This document shows positions 1-8,766 of a stretch of 64,000 nt of DNA, in pieces. The notes beneath the pieces were generated by a model. It was not told the DNA's origin. It worked only from the letters and a program-made list of their open reading frames with translations, and did no database searches. The position numbers and the translations under genes are program-made. Origin of the DNA: CAVPCY01 sp963770765 (GTDB lineage Bacteria; Actinomycetota; Coriobacteriia; Anaerosomatales; PHET01); contig CAVYQS010000017.1 of the NCBI GenBank assembly GCA_963770765.1, forward strand, positions 42,910 through 106,909. The letters run 5' to 3'. Each line of letters begins with the position of its first letter. Positions within the stretch are counted from its first letter, which is position 1.

Positions 1-131
1 CCCTCGTGGTCTCCATCGCCCCACATGGCACTCTCGGTCACGTCGTAGACCGTGCCCTTGTAGGCAACATATGCGGGCTTGCCGTCACGCCCGTCGAATC
101 CCTTGAGCTCCTCGATGGTGAACTGCTTCAT
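1..131 (-). CDS. Cytochrome b5-like heme/steroid-binding domain protein (N-terminal part)
   Basis: The gene starts with ATG at 131, preceded by a strong GGAGGAG ribosome-binding site, and runs off the left edge, so only 43 residues are visible. They begin MKQFTIEELKGFDGRDGKPA and continue with AYKGTVYDVTESAMWGDGDH, the opening of the small single-domain cytochrome b5-like proteins (predicted heme/steroid-binding family, COG4892 type). The axial histidines and the C-terminus are outside the window. The family usually consists of 70-110 aa soluble proteins of uncertain function. Sure of the family, not of the function. Confidence 0.75.
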   Translation of the reverse strand, partial: MKQFTIEELKGFDGRDGKPAYVAYKGTVYDVTESAMWGDGDHE

Positions 132-210
132 TGCTCCTCCAACCGTGCTATCGCTGAGGCCGTCTCAGTGTATGTACCTGAAACCGAGACGGAGTGAACC
201 GTCCGACGAT

Positions 211-241
211 AAGAAATGGCGCCACACGTGTCGCGGCGCCA
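211..241 (-). terminator. Rho-independent terminator of the CRP/FNR gene
   Basis: On the minus strand, TGGCGCC and GGCGCCA form a perfect 7-bp stem (217-223 with 235-241), followed by ATTTCTT, just downstream of the regulator's stop codon at 277. Confidence 0.6.
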
Positions 242-276
242 GTCGGCATCCCTTCGGTTCGGTGGCGCAACCGGCG

Positions 277-978
277 CTAGTCTTCCTGCAGCCGCGCCGT
301 CAACTTCTCGAGAGACACGATGATACGGCGTCCTTTGGTCGTGACGATGCCATCGCGAGCCAGCTGCGAGATCACACGGCTCGCGGTCTCGCGGGAGGTG
401 CCGGCCAGGGTCGCGATGTCGTAGTGGGTCATGCCCTGTATGACCGGAGCCCCACGCGTCTCGTAGCCGGCGGTGGCTATGTTGAGCACCACGCGCATGA
501 CGCGATGGGTGGCGTCATGAAACGCCATGTCCTCGAGCCGAGCGATCGTGTGCCGCAGCCGGCGCGACAGGGTGGCGATAAGCGAGAGCGCAAGGCGCGG
601 CTGCAACTGGATTGCGGCCGAGAGGTCCCTGCTGTCGAGGGCGAACAGCTCGACATCGGTGACAGCAATGACGTCCGCAGAGCGCGGCTGCGCGTCGACC
701 AACGCCATCTCGCCGAAGTGCGCGGGCGCCTCGAGGTAGTTGAGAACGAGCTCCTTGCCCTCCGGGTTCGCGAGCGAGACCTTCACGCGGCCGGATACCA
801 GGAGGTACATCGATGTGCCCATCTCGTTCTGACCAACGATGAACGAGCCCTTGGCGAAACGGCGGAACTGCACCATCTCCGCAAGAGCCTCGATGCTGTC
901 GGCCGCGAGATCCGAGAACATCGGGATCGCCGCCAAACGCGAGAGTGTCTGTTCTCGTGAGGTAGTCATCGTGTTCAT
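277..978 (-). CDS. CRP/FNR-family transcriptional regulator
   Basis: 233 aa from the ATG at 978 (an in-frame ATG at 1053 is possible but adds a non-conserved leader). The N-terminal half is a cyclic-nucleotide-binding jelly-roll (FAKGSFIVGQNE, HFGEMALVDAQPRSADV); the C-terminal half is a Crp-type helix-turn-helix with the recognition stretch LAGTSRETASRVISQL and a wing KGRRIIVSL. The N-terminus has no FNR-type cysteine cluster, so it should not be a [4Fe-4S] oxygen sensor; the jelly-roll could bind a nucleotide, heme or another ligand. It is transcribed in the same direction as the FAD/Fe-S gene upstream (stop at 1097), about 118 bp apart. Probably controls respiratory genes; this is an inference. 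Confidence 0.9.
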   Translation of the reverse strand: MNTMTTSREQTLSRLAAIPMFSDLAADSIEALAEMVQFRRFAKGSFIVGQNEMGTSMYLLVSGRVKVSLANPEGKELVLNYLEAPAHFGEMALVDAQPRSADVIAVTDVELFALDSRDLSAAIQLQPRLALSLIATLSRRLRHTIARLEDMAFHDATHRVMRVVLNIATAGYETRGAPVIQGMTHYDIATLAGTSRETASRVISQLARDGIVTTKGRRIIVSLEKLTARLQED

Positions 979-1003
979 GGACTCTTCATCGGGAGAGCGG
1001 GCA

Positions 1004-1019
1004 TGTGACTTGAGACACA
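1004..1019. promoter_or_regulatory. Possible CRP-type operator upstream of the CRP/FNR gene
   Basis: TGTGA-CTTGAG-ACACA closely resembles the CRP/FNR-family consensus TGTGA-N6-TCACA and lies 26-41 bp before the regulator's start codon, a position suited to autoregulation. One half-site is imperfect, so this is only suggestive. Confidence 0.3.
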
Positions 1020-1096
1020 GTATTCCCATTATGCGCAGGTGAGGGACGAGCACCCGACCCGGTGCCCGCCCCTCACGTACTCCCGGGTGTCACCGA

Positions 1097-4000
1097 CTAA
1101 GCTGCGGCGACCGACTCAGAATCGAGATCCCTGAGGTACGAGATGAACAACGGTACGAGATGCGGGATCAGCTCAGGAAGGTAGGTGGGCATGAGCGCGT
1201 CCATGGTCTTGGGCAGCAGGTCGGGGATCAACTCCGCCATGTCCGCAGGCATCTCGCCGATGTAATCCTCGACCTCTCTCACCATGTCTGGCATCACCTT
1301 GCCGAGGATTCCAGGCGCCATCGCAGGGAACATCATGGGCATCATCGTCTCCATCATGCTCAGACCACCGGGAACGTGTCGCATGGAGAGCATCATCGGC
1401 TTCATGCCGACCGGCATCGCGTCCATCATCTGCGGGAAGATCCGCGTCATGAACTTCGCCATGTTCTCGGGCTGCATCAAGATGATGAACTTCTCGAAGT
1501 AGCTCCACATATACATGGAGTACTCGGTGGTCTCCGGAATGTCGTAGCCTGCAGCCTGCGCGACCATCCGCGACAAGTCGTCTATCTGCAGCCCGAGGTC
1601 GTTCTTGATGTTGCTGTCGCGCAGTTGGACCTGGCAGCAGGGGCACAACGCCACGACGGTGTCCGCGCCGGCATCGACGGCCTCCCGAAGGCGGTGACCT
1701 CCCAGAACCGGAGCCACGGGCATCTCGCCTACGAGCGTGAGCACCGACCCACAGCACAATCCCTCTTCGCGGTTGTGCTCCATCTCGACCATGTCGATGC
1801 CGGGAATCGCCTTGAGCATGTCGCGAGGGCGGCTCATAGTTGCCTTGCGCTCGACCCATGTGACACGAGTCGTGGAAGGTGACGGTCTTGCCCTCGAAGG
1901 GGTTGTCTTTGAGTTCCAGCCTGCCATCCGCAAGCGCCGGTGCCACGAGTTCGGAGTAGTGCTTCACCTCGAACTCGAACTCCTCGCCACGTTGGGCAGC
2001 GAGGTTGGCGTAGAGCTCCTTCCACACGAGACCACAAGCGGGACACGACGTCACGATGGTCTTCGCGCCACGCTTGCGAGCCTCGGCGACATTGTGCTCG
2101 TAGATCTCCTCGAACAGGTCCCACTTACCGGCGACCTTCATCGGGATGCCGCAGCATGCCTCGTCCTTGCCCATGTAGCCCACGGAGTACCCTGCGTCCT
2201 GAAGCAGTCGGATCGACGCCTCGGCGATGTCGGTCTCCACGAAGCTGGCGGTGCAACCCGCGAAGTAGAGGATGTCGGACTGCTCAGGAATCCGCTCGGC
2301 GACGTCGGCCGGAACCCAGGCGTCGCGATTCTCGGCCTTGCCCGCCCAGATGTCTCGCTCGCCGCGCAGCGAGGCCGCCATCATCTCGAAGGGCGGAAAC
2401 GTGCCGCGCTTCTCCTCGTTGATGAGCTTGCCGCGCATCGTCATCCAGTTGTGCTCGACCGGGAGTTGAAGCTGGCAGCGGGTGTTGCACACCTCGCACG
2501 TCGTGCAGACGAGCTGCGTGTCGATCGCCTGGCGGTCCCACTTCTCCCGGCCGGCCATCACCTCGCGCAGATACGCGTACTTGCCACGCGGCGACTGACT
2601 CTCCCATCCGCGGCCCGAGTACTGCTCGCACGTGGGCACGCAGTAGCCGCACCGCGCGCAGGCATACGCCATGAAGGCGACGTCGCCGGGGATGTTCCTC
2701 ACGTCCGCGCTGAGGTCTCCCGGGCCCTCGGGGGGCTTCGCCGCGTTGGCGAGGGGCCTCACGACACCCTCGAAGGTACTGGCGGCGCCCATCAGGAGAT
2801 CGAGCATGCCGCCCGACCCGTGGACCTTCCCGGGGTTGAGAATCCCCTTCGGGTCGTTGGCGCTCTTGAAGCGTTTGAGCGCCGCAAGGCGATCCGCACC
2901 GAGCACGGAGGCGGCCTCTCTCCGGAAGTAGAGACCCGTAGAGTACGCCGCACCGCGGTGAGCCTTCGCGATCTTGATCACCGACAGAGACAGTGCGAAG
3001 GCGATGTTGAAGCCCAAGCTGCGCTCGTCATGCGGGATGAAGCCGAGCAAGACCACCTTCTCGCCCTTGCCGACCATCCCCTCGAGGATGAAGGGCTGAT
3101 CGATCTTGCGGTCGATCTCGGTCAGGACCGCACCCAGCTCGGCAAGCGGAACGACGACCTCGGTCGGAATGATCGACGGCCCGACGCGCTTGAGGCGCAT
3201 CGGGGCGAATCGCTGCTCCCACTCGTGTTCCGCCGCCTGTTCATCGAGCTCGGTGCCACCGTTCATCTCAACGATCGCACCGAGAGCCGCGTCGACCGCA
3301 TCTCGGCGAGAGGCCGGATAGGCGATCACTGCAAGATACGACTCGGGCATCTCCGGCTCGTGGTGCTCGTTCGCCTCTTCCCAGGGGTGCCCGTGGCGAT
3401 GGGGCAGCTGCTTCTTGAGCCGTGTGGACTCAGGGTTGAGGAACGTGATCGACCAGATCGGAAGACGCTGCGCCGATATCGCGGAGAGCGCCCCGCTGAG
3501 GTCCGTGATGCGGTTGAACGCGATGAGCCGGTGCACCTCGGGCTCAAGCGGACGCACCCGGAATTCGACCTCGGTGATGAACCCGGTGGTGCCTTCGGCG
3601 TCGGCGATGTACGTCATGAGCTCGTCACCTGAGAACTCCCTGACTTCGCCGGTCGGCAACACCACGCGAGCCGAGACCACGCTGTCTTTGAAGCCGCCGA
3701 ACTCGTAGGAGCCGAAACCGGAGCCACCCTGCGCAAGCCAGCCTGCAGCCGAGGAGCTCGGGTAGCTCGAAGGATAGAGCCGAAGTGCGAGACCGTGAGG
3801 TGCGATGTGCCTGTCGATCTGCTCCCAGATCGCCCCCGCCTGAACGCGCACGACCAGCCGGTCCACGTCGACTGATAGCACTTCCTGCCACCCCGACATG
3901 TCCACGACGATCGCGCCTGTCTTGGGGAGCACGCCGCCGTATCCGCTCGTCGCCCATCCGCGAGGAACGAGTGCGACGCCCTTCTGCTGAGCCATCGAGA

Positions 4001-4199
4001 CAAGTCGTACGAGCTGCGCTTCATCCTTGGGTCTCACGACTGCCCCGGCGGTGCCCGCAGGAACGAATGGCTTCACCAGACTCGGCATGGCACCGATGTC
4101 GAACGAGTACATCTTGCGTTCGACTCGATCCGTCTTCACACGTTCTTCGCCGCATATCTCGTTGAGCGACCTGACGACATCTTCCCGAACGACTGACAT
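1097..4199 (-). CDS. FAD-linked oxidase / double [4Fe-4S] / CCG-domain oxidoreductase with Met-rich tail (frameshifted in this sequence)
   Basis: About 1033 aa when a frameshift at 1827-1829 is repaired (a GGG run; removing one base joins GNYEPP to RDMLKAIPG). Order: FAD_binding_4 domain (about residues 40-220) and FAD-oxidase C-terminal domain (to about 460), as in GlcD and D-lactate dehydrogenases; ferredoxin motifs CARCGYCVPTC and CTTCEVCNTRC; two CCG modules as in GlcF/HdrD (FAGCTASF..ACCGIP..SCPACG and HDSCHMGR..LCCGS..LCPCC); then a hydrophobic tail of about 130 residues with some 25 methionines. Likely oxidizes a 2-hydroxyacid and passes electrons via Fe-S clusters to a membrane or heterodisulfide-type acceptor. 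Start chosen at MSVVREDVV (4199); 4217 and 4235 are alternatives. A CsoR-type operator lies about 90 bp upstream. Substrate unknown. Confidence 0.85.
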
Positions 4200-4287
4200 G
4201 ACGGCTCGCTTTCCCATCGAGTGATTGGCCAACACAGGAACTCACGGCTTATGCGATGCCCCTTGGGGTATGCACCTGCCGGACACA

Positions 4288-4307
4288 CCATACCCCTATG
4301 GGTATGG
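4288..4307. promoter_or_regulatory. CsoR/CstR-type operator, site 1
   Basis: CCATACCC-CTAT-GGGTATGG is a perfect 8-bp inverted repeat with a 4-bp spacer. It lies between the divergent FAD/Fe-S gene (start 4199, minus) and the HAD gene (start 4401, plus). The core ATACCC-N4-GGGTAT recurs at 47878, 55451 (5-bp spacer) and 56567, and matches the G/C-tract palindromes known for CsoR/RcnR/CstR-family repressors. Confidence 0.7.
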
Positions 4308-4400
4308 TCGGTGTCAAGGTCCGTTCAGGAAGTTGCGGCGCCGGACGGTGCTCAGCGCGTGCTACCATCGCCGTGCCGCGCCTGAGGAGAGGATGACCCT

Positions 4401-5114
4401 GTGTTGCGAGCTGTACTCTTCGATCTCGACGGGACTCTGCTCGACATCGACCTCGACGGCTTTCTGCGCCAGTACTTCGCAGCACTGGGTCCTGTGCTGG
4501 CCGAGATCACCGGTAGCGGCGTGTCCGAGCGGCAGGGGCTGTCCGCGGTGATGGAGAGCACGTCAGCCATGTGCTCTGACCGTACCAAGCGAACGAACCG
4601 CGAAGTCTTCGAGGCGCGGTTTCTGCACCTCACCGGGACGGACCTCTCGGCCGATGCCGCCGCTCAGCGCATCGGCGCCTTCTACGCTGATGAGTTCCCC
4701 TCGCTCAAGGGCGGTCATGCTCCGCGACCGGGAGCGGCGGCAGCCGTCAAGGCCGCACGTGACTCCGGCCTGGTCGTCGCCCTCGCGACGAACCCTATCT
4801 TCCCGCTTCAGGCGATCAGGGAGCGCATGAGATGGGCGGAGCTCGACGAGAGCTGGTTCGATGTGGTCACGTCGTACGAGAACATGAACGCGTGCAAGCC
4901 TGACGCACGCTACTTCGCAGACGTTGCCCGGCTGCTTGATGTCTCACCCGAGGAGTGCTTGATGGTGGGCGACGACGCAGCGCTCGATCTACCCGCGGGC
5001 CGTGTGGGAATGCGGACGTTCTACGTGGGGGCAGGGATACCCGACGAACGGTGCGACCGCGGCGACTTGGACGACCTGCGGGCCGGACTAGAGAGCCTGG
5101 CTCGAAGGACCTGA
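4401..5114 (+). CDS. HAD-superfamily hydrolase
   Basis: 237 aa, GTG start at 4401 after a GAGGAGAGG ribosome-binding site. Motif I is LFDLDGTLL (nucleophile Asp within the first ten residues); motif II is near ALATNP; the conserved lysine is in ACKPDARYF and motif IV is MVGDDAALDLPAG. The long helical cap between motifs I and II is the C1 type found in phosphatases of phosphoglycolate/pyrophosphatase kind. Substrate cannot be assigned. Its 3' end overlaps the convergent DUF2249 gene by 27 bp. Confidence 0.85.
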   Translation: MLRAVLFDLDGTLLDIDLDGFLRQYFAALGPVLAEITGSGVSERQGLSAVMESTSAMCSDRTKRTNREVFEARFLHLTGTDLSADAAAQRIGAFYADEFPSLKGGHAPRPGAAAAVKAARDSGLVVALATNPIFPLQAIRERMRWAELDESWFDVVTSYENMNACKPDARYFADVARLLDVSPEECLMVGDDAALDLPAGRVGMRTFYVGAGIPDERCDRGDLDDLRAGLESLARRT

Positions 5115-5369
5115 GTCACGCTTCCGAATGAGCGCGACCCACGCGCCATCGCTTCGTCTGTCGTAGGCGAACTCGAAGCGTCCTCGGGTCTCACGGCGCA
5201 GGTCGATCTGGTAGCCCAGACCCGCAGGCTCGTGATCGCAGACCAACACCAGCTCGTCGTCACAACCGAGGTTCACCAGGGTGTCGACCACGCAGAAGAC
5301 GAGCGCCCTACGAAGAGCAGGGTCGAAGTCCCTGATATCCACCAGAAGTTTCCCCGCGCGAGCCGGCAT
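5088..5369 (-). CDS. DUF2249 domain protein
   Basis: 93 aa. The pattern LLVDIRDFDP, a central LVLVCDHEPAGLGYQI and the C-terminal GAWVALIRKR match the compact ferredoxin-like DUF2249 fold, often found beside hemerythrin-like, cupin or anaerobic redox proteins. Function unknown. It converges on and overlaps the HAD gene, and is divergent from the hydrogenase region. Confidence 0.7.
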   Translation of the reverse strand: MPARAGKLLVDIRDFDPALRRALVFCVVDTLVNLGCDDELVLVCDHEPAGLGYQIDLRRETRGRFEFAYDRRSDGAWVALIRKRDSGPSSQAL

Positions 5370-5558
5370 ACGTCACCCCCCTGGTACGTCAGTTCTACAC
5401 AACGATGTCATGCTCCTGCACGCATCCTGTTGGCAGAGGCGCGTTCCGTTCACCTTACCCCTCACGGCGATATCGCGCCGCAGGGGCCGTCGCGTGGCGT
5501 GAACGTGAGGTCAGGTGTAGAATCCTTTAGGAGGGTGAACCGTGTCGGCGGCGAACTG
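5370..5558. promoter_or_regulatory. Upstream region of the hydrogenase locus
   Basis: No gene seen in 5370-5535. A TAGAAT box at 5518-5523 could be a -10 element, without a good -35, as expected for an activator-dependent promoter. AGGAGG at 5529-5534 is followed by GTG at 5542, which opens only a 5-codon reading frame whose TGA overlaps the ATG at 5559, a layout that could couple translation. Confidence 0.3.
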
Positions 5559-5645
5559 ATGCCTTGGCACGGGATGGACTGGCCGATATGTCCCGTCTGT
5601 ACTGCTAAGGGGGTACTCGCGTTCATGCGCGATCGCTATCGCTGA
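5559..5645 (+). CDS. Small CxxC protein upstream of hydrogenase
   Basis: 28 aa (36 aa if the in-frame GTG at 5536 is used) with a single ICPVC motif in a Trp-rich context (MPWHGMDWP). Translation may be coupled to the AGGAGG site at 5529 through the short leader frame. I do not recognise a family. CxxC could bind a metal or be redox active; equally this may be half of a frameshifted protein with the next ORF, which begins 3 nt later. Confidence 0.35.
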   Translation: MPWHGMDWPICPVCTAKGVLAFMRDRYR

Positions 5646-5648
5646 GCC

Positions 5649-5825
5649 ATGTCTGACGCTGGCGCGTGCCGCCGCGACGGACAGCTCTCCCCTCTCGGCA
5701 CGACCATTCTCCTCACCCCGCTACCCGAGCCGATCGCCGCCGACGAACTCGTCGAGTGGCTGGCTTCTGGTATGTCAAACGACAGCATCTGGGTCTCAGT
5801 GGGAGGAGGTATGCCGGGAAGCTAG
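5649..5825 (+). CDS. Hypothetical 58-aa protein upstream of hydrogenase
   Basis: 58 aa, MSDAGACRRDGQLSPLGTT then ILLTPLPEPIAADELVEWL and a Gly-rich end. It begins 3 nt after the stop of the CxxC ORF and has no ribosome-binding site of its own, so it would depend on translational coupling. No recognised family. It lies 89 nt before the hydrogenase small-subunit gene in the same direction. Confidence 0.3.
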   Translation: MSDAGACRRDGQLSPLGTTILLTPLPEPIAADELVEWLASGMSNDSIWVSVGGGMPGS

Positions 5826-5914
5826 ACCCGACTGCGGGGGCCCGCTCGCCTGGAGCCGGCTGCATCCCCGCACTCGCACGAAGACAGACGGATCCCTACA
5901 AGGAGGTGTATGGC

Positions 5915-7105
5915 ATGGCGCATGAGGATCGAGCGTTCGACGATAGGCTCGCGGCACACGGAGTCACTCGACGTGACTTCGTGAAGTTCTGCGGGTCGGT
6001 CGCAGCGATGCTCGGCTTGTCAGAGGCGATGGTTCCGCAGATCGCAGCTGCGGTCGAGTCGGCTGCAGGCTCGAAACTCTACCCGGCGGTCTGGCTCAAC
6101 GGCGGCGCGTGCACTGGTTGCACGGAGTCGATGGCTCAGGCCACGAACCCGGACGTCGCCCAAGTGGTTCTGGACATCCTGTCCATGAACTACATGGAGA
6201 CGATCATGATGGCCCAAGGTGAGGCCGCGAACGAGGCGCTCTACCAAACGGTCGATGCCAACGAGGGCAAGACCATCATGATCTACGAGGGCTCGGTGAT
6301 GAAGGGCTGGGACGGCAACGCTCTTCGCGTCGAGGGCAAGACCAGCCTCGAGGTGCTCGACGAGGTCGCCCCCAAGGTCGCAGCGATCATCGCAGTCGGG
6401 TCGTGCGCGGTCGACGGTGGCTGGGTCAAGGCAGCACCGAACCCCGCCGACGCCACCGGTGTCGCGATGTACTTGGCCGAGAAGGGAATCACCACTCCGG
6501 TCATCAACCTGCCGACGTGCCCGGTCAATCCCGAGTGGATCGTGGCGATGGTCGTCGACGTCCTCCTTCTCGGTGGCATCGACGAAGAGGGCAAAGTGAG
6601 CGAGGCGCTTGTCGGCAAGCTCGACGCGCAGGGTCGCCCCAAGCTCATCTTCGGTCAGACGATCCACGACAACTGCCCGCGCCGTGGGCACTTCGAGAAC
6701 GGCGAGTTCGTCTACCAGTTCGGCACCGAGGAGGAGCGTAAGGGCTACTGCCTCTACCCCGTCGGTTGCAAGGGCCCCCAGACGTACACGAACTGCCCGA
6801 TCGTTCGCTGGAACAACCAGGTCAGCTGGTGCGTCGAGTCCGGTGCACCCTGTATCGGCTGTGGCGACTTCAACTGGGTGGATGAGAACGCACCGTTCCT
6901 CGGCCGCATGCGCAAGGTCGGCATCGGCACCGGTCCGCAAGAGGGTGGATGGGATCCCGGTGTCGTGGGCGCTGTCGCAGGTGGAGCCGTCGTGGGCGCC
7001 CTTGGTGTGCACGCTCTTGGTATGAAGGCCGCCGGACGTATCGGCAACATGCCCCCTACAGAGGACATGAAGGCCTATGACCGCAAGAAGGGAGGCGATA
7101 AGTAG
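5915..7105 (+). CDS. [NiFeSe]-type membrane-bound hydrogenase small subunit
   Basis: 396 aa from the ATG at 5915, preceded by AAGGAGG. A Tat signal (TRRDFVKFCG, twin Arg at 19-20) directs the folded enzyme across the membrane. Proximal-cluster ligands are in GGACTGCTES, GSCAVDGG and PTCPVNP; distal ligands in HDNCPRRGHF and LYPVGCKG; the medial cluster motif is SWCVESGAPCIGC, where the proline normal for [3Fe-4S] enzymes is Cys306, so three [4Fe-4S] clusters are expected, as in [NiFeSe] hydrogenases. A Gly/Ala-rich hydrophobic stretch near the C-terminus would anchor it. Its stop overlaps the large-subunit start by one base. Transfers electrons from the Ni-Fe site to cytochrome b. Confidence 0.95.
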   Translation: MAHEDRAFDDRLAAHGVTRRDFVKFCGSVAAMLGLSEAMVPQIAAAVESAAGSKLYPAVWLNGGACTGCTESMAQATNPDVAQVVLDILSMNYMETIMMAQGEAANEALYQTVDANEGKTIMIYEGSVMKGWDGNALRVEGKTSLEVLDEVAPKVAAIIAVGSCAVDGGWVKAAPNPADATGVAMYLAEKGITTPVINLPTCPVNPEWIVAMVVDVLLLGGIDEEGKVSEALVGKLDAQGRPKLIFGQTIHDNCPRRGHFENGEFVYQFGTEEERKGYCLYPVGCKGPQTYTNCPIVRWNNQVSWCVESGAPCIGCGDFNWVDENAPFLGRMRKVGIGTGPQEGGWDPGVVGAVAGGAVVGALGVHALGMKAAGRIGNMPPTEDMKAYDRKKGGDK

Positions 7106-8766
7106 TGGCACGCACAGTCATTGATCCGCTGACCCGAATCGAGGGTCACCTGCGCGTCGAATGCGAAGTGGAGAACGGCGTCATCACCGACGCGTGGGTC
7201 TCCGGAGGCCTGTTCCGCGGCATGGAAGTTGTCATGAAGGGCCGTCAGCCCTCCGATGCCTACTACATCTCGCAGCGCATCTGCGGCGTCTGTCCCATCT
7301 CGCACGGTCACGCCGCAACCATGTCTGCCGAGGCAGCCATGGGGATCGCGATTCCGCAGGGCGCCCGCCTCGTGCGCAACATCATCGAGGCCGCGCAGTT
7401 CCTGCACAGCCACATCCTGTGGTTCTACACGCTGGCCGCGCTCGACTACGTGACGCCCGCCAAGGCGCTCGAGGCCAACATCGCCGACACGTACGCGCTC
7501 GCACAGGCTGCGGGAACGTCGACAGCGAACTTCGGCGCCGTGCAAAACAAGATCAAGACACTCGTCGAGGGTGGCGACCTGTCGATCTTCACGAACGGCT
7601 ATCTTGAGCACCCCGCGTTCTCGCCGACGATGCCTCCGGAGCTCCACTTGATCGCCGTGGCGCACTACCTCGAGGCCTTGGAGATGCAGGCCGAGGCGTC
7701 GCGCGTCATCGCCATCATGGGCGGTAAGTTCCCGCACTACATGACGTCGATCCCGGGCGGCACCGCATGGATGCCCACCGAGGAGAAGCTCGACGACGTG
7801 CTCTTCCGTCTGCTGAGGGTCCGCGACTGGGTGATGAGCACCATGATCCCGGACACCCTTGCGATCGCGCCGTTCTACGCAGACGCTCTCGCTTACGGTG
7901 GCGGCACCGGCAACTTCCTGGCTTGGGGCGTCTTCAACGACGAGTCCATGGAGATGGCGAACCGCTACATGCCCAACGGTGCGGTCTTCGTTCCCACCAA
8001 GGGTCTCGCGGTCGAAGATGCCGATCCTGCGATGATCGCCGAGTACGTGGAGCACTCGTGGCTCGACGGCAAGAGCGGCCTGAATCCCACGGAGGGCGAA
8101 ACGATTCCGCCCGCAGCGAACGGCTTCGCCGGTTATGACACCAACGACCGCTACACGTGGGCCAAGGCGCCTCGCTACGACGGCAAGTCCACAGAAGTCG
8201 GGCCGCTGGCTCGTATGATCGTCGCGTATCTCAAGGGCGTCGCACCGGTCAAGGCTATCGTCGATGCCACGTTGACGGCACTGGGCGCGGCCGGCAAGCC
8301 GGAGGTCCTCGTGTCGCTGCTCGGCCGCATCGCTGCTCGCAACCTCGAGACAGCGGTCATCGCCGACTGGTCGATCGAGTGGGTCAACGAGCTCGTCGCC
8401 GCGTTCAAGGGAGGCGGCGCGGAGTTCTTCACCGCTTCGGCCATCACCGATGGTGCCGGCGCAGGCATGTGGGAAGCCCCTCGCGGTGCACTGGGGCACT
8501 GGATGAACGTCCAAGACGGCGTCATCGCCAACTACCAGATCGTCACCCCCTCCACATGGGACATCAGCCCCCGCGACGCCGACGGCGTGCGCGGTCCGAT
8601 GGAAGAGGCTCTGGTCGGAACTCCGATTCTCGATCCCGAGCGTCCCATGGAAGCCGGCCGAGTGGCCCGCAGCTTCGATCCTTGAATCGGCTGCGGCGTT
8701 CACGTGATTGAACGCAAAACCGGCAAGCAGGGAACCGTCTACACCCGCAAGTGGGGGGTGAAGTAG
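7105..8766 (+). CDS. [NiFeSe] hydrogenase large subunit, selenocysteine-containing (UGA read-through)
   Basis: 553 aa if the TGA at 8683-8685 is read as selenocysteine. GTG start at 7105. The N-terminal metal motif RICGVCPISHG holds Cys60 and Cys63. The C-terminal motif of all [NiFe] hydrogenases is DPCxxCxxH; here the frame reads DP-UGA-IGCGVHVI, with the UGA exactly at the first Cys position (residue 527) and Cys530 following. Without read-through the protein would lose two of four Ni ligands. After His533 a 20-residue extension ends at TAG 8764-8766, one base before the cytochrome b start; this tail is what the maturation protease (11041) would remove. A hairpin fitting a bacterial SECIS follows the UGA. 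Selenocysteine machinery (selA/B/C/D) is not in this window. Confidence 0.93.
8696..8715 (+). promoter_or_regulatory. Candidate bacterial SECIS hairpin
   Basis: GCGTTCA and TGAACGC form a perfect 7-bp stem closing a 6-nt loop (CGTGAT). The stem starts 11 nt after the UGA and the apical loop lies about 18-23 nt after it, with G as the second loop base; this is the spacing and loop rule of bacterial SECIS elements that recruit SelB. Confidence 0.7.

Noticed and set aside
1820..1840. Programmed ribosomal frameshift in the FAD/Fe-S gene
   Set aside because: No slippery heptamer or following pseudoknot was evident, and similar single-base breaks occur in six other unrelated genes, so sequencing error is simpler.
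1737..3632. A 631-codon plus-strand open frame
   Set aside because: Antisense to the FAD/Fe-S oxidoreductase, whose motifs and codon pattern are clear; the product has no recognisable domain.
5542..5559. Second selenocysteine candidate: UGA in the 5-codon leader frame
   Set aside because: Read-through gives a non-conserved, Arg-rich sequence, and the TGA is better explained as overlap with the next ATG.
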